NCBI GenBank assembly: GCA_964404745.1
Contig: CAYOLG010000012.1
Coordinates: 54,451 to 118,450, forward strand
Direction: 5' to 3'
DNA length: 64,000 nt
Source: Pelagisphaera sp964404745
Lineage (GTDB): Bacteria > Verrucomicrobiota > Verrucomicrobiia > Opitutales > Opitutaceae
Shown: positions 44,390 through 52,253 of the stretch, one piece after another
Layout: every line of letters starts with the position of its first letter
How positions within the stretch are numbered: the first letter of the stretch is position 1
Notes under the pieces: model-generated
Told to the model about the DNA's origin: nothing
Seen by the model: the letters and a program-made list of their open reading frames with translations, nothing else
Database searches by the model: none
Made by a program: the position numbers and the translations under genes

Positions 44390-45574
44390 TCAACCTTGGG
44401 ATGAGTCAGCTGCATCGGCACTCTCTTCCGCAGCGACCGCGTCTCTTACTACCTTGACATTGGCTCCATCTTTAAGGGCGCTATGCCCCATAACGATAAC
44501 GAAATCGCCTTCGCTTACCCCAGAATTTGCCTGTACATATTCAACATTTGAATACCCTTCATGCAGGAGGAGCTTCTGAGCTTGCCCCTGCTCCACCTTG
44601 TAAATATACTTCAAATCCCCTTCATGGACAATGGCGTCTTTGGGTATGAGTACTGCATCCTCGGCTTTATCGACGATCACCCTAACATTGACGAACATTC
44701 CTGGGTAGATCGGCATTCCATTCAGACTCGCGACGGCGACCTTAGCCTTGAATGTGCCACTGGATGGATCAACGATCGGGCTCACTAGCTTGACGAAAGC
44801 TTCGTAGCGAACCCCCTCAATCAACTCGGAATCAATCACTGCCGGCAAACCTTCTTCAATGCTCAGCAAATGCTGCCCTGGAATATTCACGCTGGCGAAT
44901 AGCTCATCGAGATTCATGATGGAAAACAGCTTTCGATTATTCGTCACTCGCCTGCCCGCCTGGGCTTCCCTTTCCGTAATCACACCGCTTACAGTAGATC
45001 GGACGATGGTGTTTTCCAACTGGATTTTGGCTCTCTCGAACCGCAAACGCGACTGCTCTAAGTTGAATTTCTCGTTATCGTACTGCTGCTGATTGACCAG
45101 TTTCCGGGCATGCAGCTCCTCGGTACGTTTAAAATTGGCTTTTTGGTGTTCATACCGGGCCTTCGCTTCTTCTGCATCGACCCGCTCCTCTTCGTTTTCC
45201 ATGCGGGCGAGCACTTGGCCTTCCACCACGCGGTCCCCTTCTTCCACCATGACTTCGAGAATGATGCCCGAGGCTTCGGCGAAAATCTCAACCGAGCTCT
45301 CCGTTTCAAGGACGGAGTCGAAAACGAGGGAAGAAGTGATTTCCCCTTCAGACACCTTGGCGACTTTGACAGGCACGGCAGGGCGAGGCCTTGCTCGGTT
45401 TGACTCACGCTGATCCGCGTCACTTTTTCCAGACTCCCGCTTTGCCGCTTTCTCTTCTCCCTTAGCGGATCCCTCCTTTTTAGCCGACTTCGCATCCCTG
45501 ACCGCAAGTTCGGAACAACCAATCGCGAATAGGCCAACAAAGGCGAAAAGAGCTATCTGGGCTAAGGTTCTCAT
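44390..45574 (-). CDS. RND efflux periplasmic adaptor (membrane-fusion protein)
   Basis: A 394-residue adaptor, probably a lipoprotein: signal segment then FAIGC with the Cys near residue 20, followed by a Lys/Glu/Arg-rich linker. The order is half-lipoyl (ETESSVEIFAEASGIILEVMV), alpha-hairpin (about 130-185), second half-lipoyl (IVRSTVSGVITEREAQAGRRV), beta barrel and membrane-proximal domain. First gene of the three-gene efflux operon; it may serve both pumps. No TolC-like outer-membrane gene accompanies it. Confidence 0.92.
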   Translation of the reverse strand: MRTLAQIALFAFVGLFAIGCSELAVRDAKSAKKEGSAKGEEKAAKRESGKSDADQRESNRARPRPAVPVKVAKVSEGEITSSLVFDSVLETESSVEIFAEASGIILEVMVEEGDRVVEGQVLARMENEEERVDAEEAKARYEHQKANFKRTEELHARKLVNQQQYDNEKFNLEQSRLRFERAKIQLENTIVRSTVSGVITEREAQAGRRVTNNRKLFSIMNLDELFASVNIPGQHLLSIEEGLPAVIDSELIEGVRYEAFVKLVSPIVDPSSGTFKAKVAVASLNGMPIYPGMFVNVRVIVDKAEDAVLIPKDAIVHEGDLKYIYKVEQGQAQKLLLHEGYSNVEYVQANSGVSEGDFVIVMGHSALKDGANVKVVRDAVAAEESADAADSSQG

Positions 45575-45763
45575 TAACGCTTCGAGTTACTGACTACGAC
45601 ACAGTTCTGGACATTCAGTTGGTGTCAAATGCAGATGGTTGAAATTGTACCATCAACTCCATCACTCACCGAAGCGCTCCCCTGCAACTGGACCCAGCTC
45701 CAGACGTACAACCGAAACAATGGTTTCCCAGCACAATCGACTCTTTTTTAACATTTCATTGGC

Positions 45764-46677
45764 TCATATTCCCAGAGGAATTTCATCTTTTTTCCTCCCA
45801 GGGGCAAAACCTAGCATCTGGTTAAAATCGCAATCAAATACGCAACCACGCCAATCGATGCTGAGCGAGCTCCGGCACATTAGACCTTCAACAACTTCAG
45901 GATTAAATCGGCTCTGTAGCAATCGCTCGTAGCTCTCCCGCTTCAACTGGCTGAGGAATTGGGCAATCGGCATGTTCGTGATTGCGTAGAGACGATTGCA
46001 AACAATCCCGAAATTAGCTTCCAAAGCAGCTTTGTAATCTTGTTCCAAATCGCTTCGATCTGGCGGCAAGGTTGCTCCGATCGGGTTGTAAACCAGGTTC
46101 AATGGCAAATCCGGATTCAGGCCTTAACCCGCCTTATTCAATGGTAACAAAGCTTGTACGGAGGCCTCGAAAACGCCGTCGCCACGCTGTTTATCCACGA
46201 TCTCCAATCGATTTTCAGCCAGAAAATCCACCAATCCCTCGTAGCCGGGCTGCAAAAGTATAGTGAGGTTACAATGAACGATAATGCCCAATTCAGGCCT
46301 TATCTTTTTGAGGGAGCTTACTGGTAGCGGAATTGGGGGTTCATCCCAAGGGCTCCCCCGGTTATGTCCACCAGGCAGATGGACTTCGCCGAGCTAAACC
46401 ATTCCAGCATGCGATCCACTGTTTCCCGGTTCATGAGCCCTTTTCTGGCCGGGCCCGCGTTCACGTGGCAATGCTCGCAGGTCTAGTTGCAAACTTTTCC
46501 TCTATTCAATTGCAGGGTTGTAGACCCGCTCCAGCTCAAAGCGAGGCCCTCCAGAACTAAACGCTCTTCAAAAGATGACCGCTCATAACGATCCTTCAAA
46601 TCTGCTAATGAAGGTGCTGATGAGAGGTTAGCCATGTACTGAGCACGACCGCCGCAAGAAACGACGCACTCAAACAA
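45764..46677 (-). pseudogene. Decayed arsS-like radical SAM gene (arsenosugar biosynthesis, DUF3641)
   Basis: Fragments in family order: TTLQLNRGKVCN then, past a stop, TCEHCHVNAGP (the radical SAM Cys motif); CLVDITGGALGMNPQFRY; VHCNLTILLQPGYE; KQRGDGVFEASVQAL; LNLVYNPIGATLPP; FNPEVVEGLMCR and DCDFNQML. Lesions seen: TAG at 46485-46483 where the family has Gln (CNQ), a frame change and stop near 46320, loss of the Pro-Cys segment between VHCNLT and QRGDGVF, TAA at 46126-46124 where Tyr is expected, and absence of the Cys/Gly-rich C-terminal segment. Several independent lesions make a sequencing error unlikely. No intact arsS or arsM is nearby. Confidence 0.85.
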
Positions 46678-46692
46678 AACCCTATTTCAATG

Positions 46693-46710
46693 AACCGCGG
46701 CTCCGCGGTT
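46693..46710. terminator. Perfect hairpin AACCGCGG-CT-CCGCGGTT
   Basis: An 8-base perfect inverted repeat about 35 bases downstream (- strand) of the last gene of the cytochrome oxidase operon and upstream of the arsS pseudogene. It could end the oxidase transcript, although no T-tract follows. Confidence 0.4.
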
Positions 46711-46743
46711 AGTAGTAGCCGAAACGCAACGGTTCAGCCTCGC

Positions 46744-46929
46744 TTAACGATCTTTTTTTGCAATGTAGTAAACAACTCCGCCAATCATCAATAACGGTAG
46801 CAAGGTAAGCAACGCCGTTGTCGCATAGTAAGCATACCGGGCCGCTTCGTTGGTTACGGAACAGACAGAACAGGCGAAAGATTCGCTAGAGATAGCTGGG
46901 ATAATCAATGCTGCTAGTAGCTTCTTCAT
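46744..46929 (-). CDS. Small exported membrane protein with CSVC motif, last cox-operon gene
   Basis: A 61-residue protein: signal-like N-terminus (KKLLAALIIPAIS), then FACSVCSVTNEA directly after the likely cleavage site, and a C-terminal membrane helix (ALLTLLPLLMIGGVVYYIA) ending KKDR. The paired Cys facing the periplasm could bind copper or form a disulfide, which would fit an accessory role in oxidase assembly. It begins 16 bases after the second subunit III-like gene's stop. The function is inferred from context only. Confidence 0.75.
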   Translation of the reverse strand: MKKLLAALIIPAISSESFACSVCSVTNEAARYAYYATTALLTLLPLLMIGGVVYYIAKKDR

Positions 46930-46945
46930 CGATATCTACTTTCCC

Positions 46946-47542
46946 TTAACTCAAGTAAACCAATACGTAGAGTACCGGCCAAACGCCTACGACGAAGAAC
47001 CAAAACAGCTGTGCAGCTTGGAAGGTTTCCAACCTAAGAGTCCCTTTTTCCAACTTTAAAGACAACCTTCTCAAGCCGATCACCGCCCCAATCGCGTGAA
47101 TAGCATGGGTGCCGATAATCAGGTAGAAAAATGCTCCGTATTGGCTGGAGGTCATTGTCAGTCCGTAGCTGAGCAACCGTATCCATTCGATTCCTTGAAC
47201 AGCTACGAAAATTATCCCCAACCACATAGTAGTTTTTACCAGTTTACTCGTCACTTCGCTGAATGAGGTCGCCTTAAACGACTGATAGGCTTTGAACATC
47301 ATCCAACCGCTCGCAAAGAGAACCAAGGAATTCAATGCGGTAATGTAAATTGGCAGGCGCGGCTGTCCTTCAGGAGGCCAAGCCTCTGCGGCCGAGCTTA
47401 TGATCAAGAAAGCGCTGATCAAAGCAGCGAAGAACATTAGCTCCGTGCCAATGAAAGCAATCATGCCAAGAGCGCTATTGCTGATCTTCGGCTCCCTTCC
47501 AGGGCGACTGTGCCCGCCATACGACGGCTCTAAAGTTTTCAT
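46946..47542 (-). CDS. Haem-copper oxidase subunit III-like protein (second copy)
   Basis: A 198-residue protein with five membrane segments. The pattern SNSALGMIAFIGTELMFFAALISAF, YLIIGTHAIHAIGAVIGL and the C-terminal LFWFFVVGVWPVLYVLVYL is that of subunit III. It differs clearly from the other subunit III two genes upstream. Two subunit III-type proteins flank a subunit IV; they may form a split or doubled assembly around subunit I. Confidence 0.88.
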   Translation of the reverse strand: MKTLEPSYGGHSRPGREPKISNSALGMIAFIGTELMFFAALISAFLIISSAAEAWPPEGQPRLPIYITALNSLVLFASGWMMFKAYQSFKATSFSEVTSKLVKTTMWLGIIFVAVQGIEWIRLLSYGLTMTSSQYGAFFYLIIGTHAIHAIGAVIGLRRLSLKLEKGTLRLETFQAAQLFWFFVVGVWPVLYVLVYLS

Positions 47543-47600
47543 ATTTCCCCCTTCGTTTCTGTTACCCTGTAGAAATAAGTATTACCCCAATAACACAAAT

Positions 47601-48023
47601 CTAGCGAGACTCGCTATCGTGGCCGTCGTCATCCCCATGACCACCGCCGTGCTTATCTTTATTCAGTACGTAGCTTCTCGCCATCGCCTCCTCAACCTTC
47701 TCGTTCTCGTCCATGGGCTTCACCCAATTGTGTCCATTAGCGAACATGGCATCGGTCGCGGTACCAAAGAAGAACACGAAGAGCAAAGACAGGCAGGCCA
47801 AAAGGATGTAGGGGGCGTAAATCTTCTCAACCTTGAGATGCATGAAATACGCACAAACGAGATAAGCCTTCCAAATCGCGATTCCGAACGCGGTCAAGAG
47901 TACTACAGGTCTGGCGAAAGCGCCAAATGATGGGGCTACCTCTGGACCGATCACACTCACAATAAAGAGCACTACCAAGGTGATGTAAATTTTGAGATAA
48001 CTTGGATGTTTATGTCCTGCCAT
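47601..48023 (-). CDS. Cytochrome c oxidase subunit IV (bacterial type)
   Basis: A 140-residue protein with three membrane helices (YLKIYITLVVLFIVSVIG, VVLLTAFGIAIWKAYLVCAYFMHL, ILLACLSLLFVFFFGTA) and the family hallmark KAYLVCAYFMHLKVE. A His/Asp/Gly-rich tail follows. Typical small subunit of A-type oxidases, located between two subunit III genes. Confidence 0.9.
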   Translation of the reverse strand: MAGHKHPSYLKIYITLVVLFIVSVIGPEVAPSFGAFARPVVLLTAFGIAIWKAYLVCAYFMHLKVEKIYAPYILLACLSLLFVFFFGTATDAMFANGHNWVKPMDENEKVEEAMARSYVLNKDKHGGGHGDDDGHDSESR

Positions 48024-48046
48024 GATGATTGGTAATTAAAATGTGA

Positions 48047-48628
48047 TTACTTCGCAATGTACATTAGCGGAAAGAGGAAAATCCACACGATGTCCACAAA
48101 GTGCCAATAAAGTCCGATATTTTCTACACGGTGCCAATTGCGGCCTTTCTTGATATCGCCTTCCGCAATGATGGCCAGAATAACCATTCCACAGAGAACG
48201 TGAAAGCCGTGAAGCCCCGTCGCTGTGTAATAGAAACTCCAGAAGTTACTGGTAAACAGCGTGAACCCATGGTGAATCTCCGAAGCGTATTCGTAGGTTT
48301 TAAAACCCATGAAGAAGCCGCCCAGCAAAATGGTCAGCCATATCCACATGCGTGTCTTGGCCGCGTCCCGACGCTCCGATGCCGCGTGAGCGTAAACCAC
48401 GAAGAGGCTAGAAGTTAGAAGCCAAAAGGTGTTGCAGGCCCCAATAAACGTATTGGTGTTAGCCGCTTCTACTGACCAGGAGGGGCCATGGTTAAATCTA
48501 TTCAGCAGATAAGTAGCAATCAATCCTCCGAAAATCAGGATTTCCGAGCCAATTACCCACCAGACTGCTAATCGCCCAGTTGGGATTCCTGTCCGGCTGC
48601 GACCAGTTGCGATGATTTCGTGCGCCAT
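48047..48628 (-). CDS. Cytochrome c oxidase subunit III
   Basis: A 193-residue subunit with five membrane helices. WWVIGSEILIFGGLIATYL, SNFWSFYYTATGLHGFHVLCGM and the end NIGLYWHFVDIVWIFLFPLMYI are characteristic; the last is the conserved YWHFVD motif. It follows subunit I by 21 bases. Confidence 0.94.
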   Translation of the reverse strand: MAHEIIATGRSRTGIPTGRLAVWWVIGSEILIFGGLIATYLLNRFNHGPSWSVEAANTNTFIGACNTFWLLTSSLFVVYAHAASERRDAAKTRMWIWLTILLGGFFMGFKTYEYASEIHHGFTLFTSNFWSFYYTATGLHGFHVLCGMVILAIIAEGDIKKGRNWHRVENIGLYWHFVDIVWIFLFPLMYIAK

Positions 48629-48649
48629 GATTAAAGTTCCGTTTAGTCG

Positions 48650-50377
48650 TTACGTGGTTTTCGGTTCCGGCGGCTCGTTTTGCGGCCAATAGTCTTTTTC
48701 TCGTCCTTCTACCGAGTACTCGTAAGGCCCGCGGTACACTTCTGGCATGGTGTGGCCGAAATTTCCATGGGGAGGGGGCGACTCGGTTATCCACTCGAGC
48801 GTAGTCGCATTCCATGGATTTTTGCCCGCTTTCTCGCCTCGCTTTAGACTGACGATGAAGTTGACAATGAATATTATCTGGAAAACCAGCATCACAACTA
48901 GAGACAAGGTAGCGAACACCCGCATGTCCTGCATGTTTTGACCCGCAAGATCGGGAAAATTCTGGAAATTGTAGATTCGTCTGTGCTGTCCCGCAGACCC
49001 TAAAATGAAGAGCGGTATGAATATGCAGTTGAAGGCGATGATCGTTCCCCAGAAGTGGATCTTTCCCCATGTCTCATTCATCTTGCGGCCAAACATTTTG
49101 GGGAACCAGTGATATACAGCCGCAAAGACCGCGATGATGGCTATCGGGACAAATGTGTAATGGAAGTGGGCCAGCACGAAATAAGTGTCGTGAAGGTATA
49201 TGTCCACGCCGCTCGATCCTAACCAAATACCCGTGACTCCACCCAGGAGGAACTCCGCAATGAAAGCCAACGCAAACAACATGGCCGTGCTAAAACGAAT
49301 CGATCCCCCATATAGAGTGGCAATGAAAGCGAAAAGCATGATAGCCACCGGAATGGAAATGAGCAAAGTCGTCGTGGTGAATAGATACGTCGCTCGCGGA
49401 TCGACCCCAGATATGAATTGGTGGTGAGCCCAAACGAAGAAACTAAGGATCCCCAACCCGATCGAGCTGTAGAGAATCAATTTGTACGCAAATAGCTTTT
49501 TTCTCGCGAATACACAAACTACCTCCGCCACTATTCCCATAGCCGGCAACAACACCACGTAAACCTCTGGGTGCCCGAAAAACCAGAACAAGTGCTGCCA
49601 CAGAACAGGATCACCGCCGGCGGCAGCATCGAAAAATGACGTTCCAAGCGTTTGGTCGAACAATAGCATTACGGCGCCCGCTATCAATGGGCCGACCGAA
49701 CACATGAATAGTATGCTCGCGATTACAATCATCCACACGAGCATAGGTATATCATAGATCTTCATTCCCTTCGCTCGGGCATTCATCGTCGTCGTGATGA
49801 AATTTATACCTCCCAGCAAGAAAGCCACGATCTCCAGTGTCACCGCTATCAACCACAGCGGAGCACCAAACGGAGTAGAATTGTACTCGGCCTTTGCCGA
49901 TAATGGCGGGTACGATGTCCACGCGCCACCAAAGCCTCCTCCCGGAACGAAGAATGAGACGATCAGAACGATCGCGCTCAGCAAAAATATCTGATACGAA
50001 AGACGGTTTATCCTCGGGAAAACCATATCGTCACAGCCAATCATCAGCGGAATACAGAAATTCCCCATCGCTGCTATCAGAACGGGCATCGCCACCCAGA
50101 AAATCATTATCGTGCCATGGTTGGTCACTAGCGAGTTGTAGGCCGCTGGCGATAACGTGCCCCAGAATGGAATCGATGAGCCCGGGAACGCGAGTTGCAT
50201 CCTGAAGACGTAGGCGAAGTACCCTCCGATGAGAGCCATCGCCATTCCCGTAAACATGTACTGGAATCCGATTATCTTGTGATCCGTCGAGAAGACGTAT
50301 CTGCTCCAGAATGATTCTTCGTGGTGATCGTCATGGGCATCCCCATGACCAACTTCTGCGGGGGCGACTTCAGCCAT
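48650..50377 (-). CDS. ctaD: Cytochrome c oxidase subunit I, lacking the K-channel Lys
   Basis: Catalytic subunit of 575 residues with twelve membrane helices. Haem and copper ligands are intact: His88 (TNHGTIMIFW), HPEVY at 269-273 with the cross-linking Tyr273 and D-channel Glu271, HH at 318-319, and AHFHY with His404/406. The D-channel Asp (DDMVFPR) is present. The K-channel segment, usually PTGxK, reads IPVAIMLF: the Thr is Val344 and the Lys is Met347. The start overlaps the end of subunit II by 8 bases. It reduces oxygen with electrons from cytochrome c and pumps protons in the inner membrane. Confidence 0.95.
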   Translation of the reverse strand: MAEVAPAEVGHGDAHDDHHEESFWSRYVFSTDHKIIGFQYMFTGMAMALIGGYFAYVFRMQLAFPGSSIPFWGTLSPAAYNSLVTNHGTIMIFWVAMPVLIAAMGNFCIPLMIGCDDMVFPRINRLSYQIFLLSAIVLIVSFFVPGGGFGGAWTSYPPLSAKAEYNSTPFGAPLWLIAVTLEIVAFLLGGINFITTTMNARAKGMKIYDIPMLVWMIVIASILFMCSVGPLIAGAVMLLFDQTLGTSFFDAAAGGDPVLWQHLFWFFGHPEVYVVLLPAMGIVAEVVCVFARKKLFAYKLILYSSIGLGILSFFVWAHHQFISGVDPRATYLFTTTTLLISIPVAIMLFAFIATLYGGSIRFSTAMLFALAFIAEFLLGGVTGIWLGSSGVDIYLHDTYFVLAHFHYTFVPIAIIAVFAAVYHWFPKMFGRKMNETWGKIHFWGTIIAFNCIFIPLFILGSAGQHRRIYNFQNFPDLAGQNMQDMRVFATLSLVVMLVFQIIFIVNFIVSLKRGEKAGKNPWNATTLEWITESPPPHGNFGHTMPEVYRGPYEYSVEGREKDYWPQNEPPEPKTT

Positions 50378-51146
50378 TGTTTTTATTCTCCTTCGATTCA
50401 GTGATCTCTTCTTCGCTAGTTACGGCCAACAAGCTCGCTCCTCTATCAATCGGAGTATTCGCCGATAACCAATCGTTATGCTCTTCTTCACTCTTGATGA
50501 AGATCCGGGCCCCCATAATTCCATGAGCCACGCCGCACATTTCTGCACACTGGATATCCCACTCGCCTGTCAGAATCGGCTTGAAATGGCCAGTAATGAC
50601 CCGTCCAGGAACGGCATCTTGCTTCAGTCTAAACACCGGCACGGAAAAACTGTGCATAACGTCCCGCGACTCCAGATGGTAAGTGTACTGCGTATTCTCT
50701 TTCACGTGAAGTTCATTGATGGATACAATGTCGTCATCCGTTCCGAGAATCTCGTCTTCGCCTGCGTGATAGAACGTCCAGGCCCACTGCTGAGCAACAA
50801 TCCGAACTTCTTCGTCCGGAGGAGGCACCTCGATCTTCACATTGTACCAAACCACGAATGTCGGTATGATGATCGCTATGTCGCAGGCAAGAATGAGATA
50901 GTGGGGTATCTCAATGGCTTGTTTCTGCTTGTGGGTCTCTCCCGTTACGTACTCGGCCTTGTGTCCTTCGCGACGACGATAACGAAAAACGAGGTAGAAA
51001 AAGTATCCCAAAACGAGGAAAAACCAGAATCCTACTAAAATGGTGATGACGTCAAAGAGAACGTCGATCTGGATGGCGAATTCAGAAGCCCTTGGAATCA
51101 AGGACTCAAGAACTCCCGGCATGAACTTGTCTAAAAACTCAAACAT
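50370..51146 (-). CDS. ctaC: Cytochrome c oxidase subunit II
   Basis: A 258-residue subunit with two membrane helices (about 25-60 and 95-120) and a periplasmic cupredoxin domain. The CuA ligands are visible: MHSFSVP and CAEMCGVAHGIMG. WAWTFYHAGEDEI carries the aromatic cluster for electron entry. There is no fused cytochrome c domain, consistent with a separate cytochrome c gene upstream. Confidence 0.95.
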   Translation of the reverse strand: MFEFLDKFMPGVLESLIPRASEFAIQIDVLFDVITILVGFWFFLVLGYFFYLVFRYRRREGHKAEYVTGETHKQKQAIEIPHYLILACDIAIIIPTFVVWYNVKIEVPPPDEEVRIVAQQWAWTFYHAGEDEILGTDDDIVSINELHVKENTQYTYHLESRDVMHSFSVPVFRLKQDAVPGRVITGHFKPILTGEWDIQCAEMCGVAHGIMGARIFIKSEEEHNDWLSANTPIDRGASLLAVTSEEEITESKENKNNG

Positions 51147-51188
51147 TTTCTGACGATTTGTGGTAGGTGTATGAAAAACGGGGAATGG

Positions 51189-51323
51189 CTAAAATACGTA
51201 CCAAAGAGTGACTATAATTACCGAAAAAGCTATTGCCCCAAAAAACGTGTAAAGGAACATTTTCCGGGTAATTGAAAAAGCATACTCTTCTGCTTCAGAA
51301 TCGAGTTCGTTATCGCTGCTCAT
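51189..51323 (-). CDS. 44-residue single-helix membrane protein in the cox operon
   Basis: ATG at 51323, TAG at 51191-51189. The product has an acidic cytoplasmic start (SSDNELDSEAEEYAF), a short basic patch (TRK) and one membrane helix (FLYTFFGAIAFSVIIVTLW). It is located between the cytochrome c gene and subunit II on the same strand, 8 bases after the cytochrome c stop. Size and position suit a small structural or assembly subunit of the oxidase. I recognise no family. Confidence 0.65.
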   Translation of the reverse strand: MSSDNELDSEAEEYAFSITRKMFLYTFFGAIAFSVIIVTLWYVF

Positions 51324-51331
51324 ATGGGTGC

Positions 51332-51991
51332 TTACTTGGAAAGGGTTTGAATGTAGGCAATGACATCTTTCATCGCTTGCTCGTCTGCTAGCATCATGGC
51401 CATGGGTCGCATCTGAGCCCCGGTGATGTCTTGCGGGTTACCGCCGCGAATGCCTTCCTTGAATTTATTGAGCTGCGTAAGCTGGTACCAATCGTGCTGG
51501 TGAATTAGACTGGGAGCGTTTAGCAAATCGTTTCCTTTGCCATCCGGCCCATGACAAGCCAGGCAGGTCGCGTACAAAGTTTGACCCTTCACTGGATCGC
51601 CACCTTCCAAGGTGGTTTCGATCGGACTCGAGCCTAGAGAAACGATGTAGCTAGCTACCGACTGCATGTCCTCTTCTGTCAACAGCGTCCGCGACAACGG
51701 GAGCATTCTCAATCCCGCAACATCTTTCTCATGAGCCCCTCTGATGCCCGATTTGAATTTCTTGAGCTGCTCGACTATGTACTTTTCAGAGAGGTTGGAA
51801 ACGGCTGGAGCCAACTGAAGCGGTATGCCCTGACCGTTGGGACCATGGCAAATCGAGCAATTCCGGTAAAGTTGCTCTCCTCGAGCATCCGCTCTAGCCT
51901 CCGGTGCTGTGGCGGCTAACGCCAGGATCGCTAGAACCGCCAGAGGAAAGCTTGAAAAGGCATCATACGCGTGAGATCGGGACGATTTCAT
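51332..51991 (-). CDS. Dihaem cytochrome c, c4-like
   Basis: A 219-residue periplasmic protein with a signal peptide (AVLAILALAATAPEARA) and two class I cytochrome domains, each with a haem site, CSICHGPNG and CLACHGPDG, and downstream Met ligands (RMLPLS, MRPMAM). First gene of the oxidase operon, so it most likely delivers electrons to subunit II. Confidence 0.93.
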   Translation of the reverse strand: MKSSRSHAYDAFSSFPLAVLAILALAATAPEARADARGEQLYRNCSICHGPNGQGIPLQLAPAVSNLSEKYIVEQLKKFKSGIRGAHEKDVAGLRMLPLSRTLLTEEDMQSVASYIVSLGSSPIETTLEGGDPVKGQTLYATCLACHGPDGKGNDLLNAPSLIHQHDWYQLTQLNKFKEGIRGGNPQDITGAQMRPMAMMLADEQAMKDVIAYIQTLSK

Positions 51992-52065
51992 GGACAGAAG
52001 TAATGGCGGAAAAGGAGGCCCCTGTATATAGAAATAATTGCGTTTAGAGGAATGTATTAAGGCTC

Positions 52066-52095
52066 ATTATATGCCTAAAAAGACAGGCTTCGAAA
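52066..52095 (-). promoter_or_regulatory. Candidate promoter of the cytochrome oxidase operon
   Basis: On the - strand TATAAT (52071-52066) is a perfect -10 element, with TTTCGA, a weak -35, 17 bases upstream. It lies about 75 bases before the cytochrome c start in an otherwise empty 262-base gap. Confidence 0.45.
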
Positions 52096-52253
52096 GGACC
52101 CATCGAGAACAATGCTCGAATGGACTTTGCGCAACCCGCTAGGTAAGCGGAAACTCCCCTCCTAATCCGCTTTCTACTAGCTTTGCCCTAGCAGGGAGTG
52201 TCAAGGTAAAAGCTCGCCGGGGCCAAGGCCCATTTCAAGGCATGCCAAGACAT

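Noticed and set aside
43926..44393. 155-codon - strand frame overlapping the start of the first RND pump
   Set aside because: It lies in another frame of a clear RND gene and its product is low-complexity and Cys/Arg-rich; a shadow frame.
46483..46485. In-frame TAG in the arsS-like gene read as recoding (pyrrolysine or suppression)
   Set aside because: Other lesions, including a TAA, frame change and deletions, show general decay.
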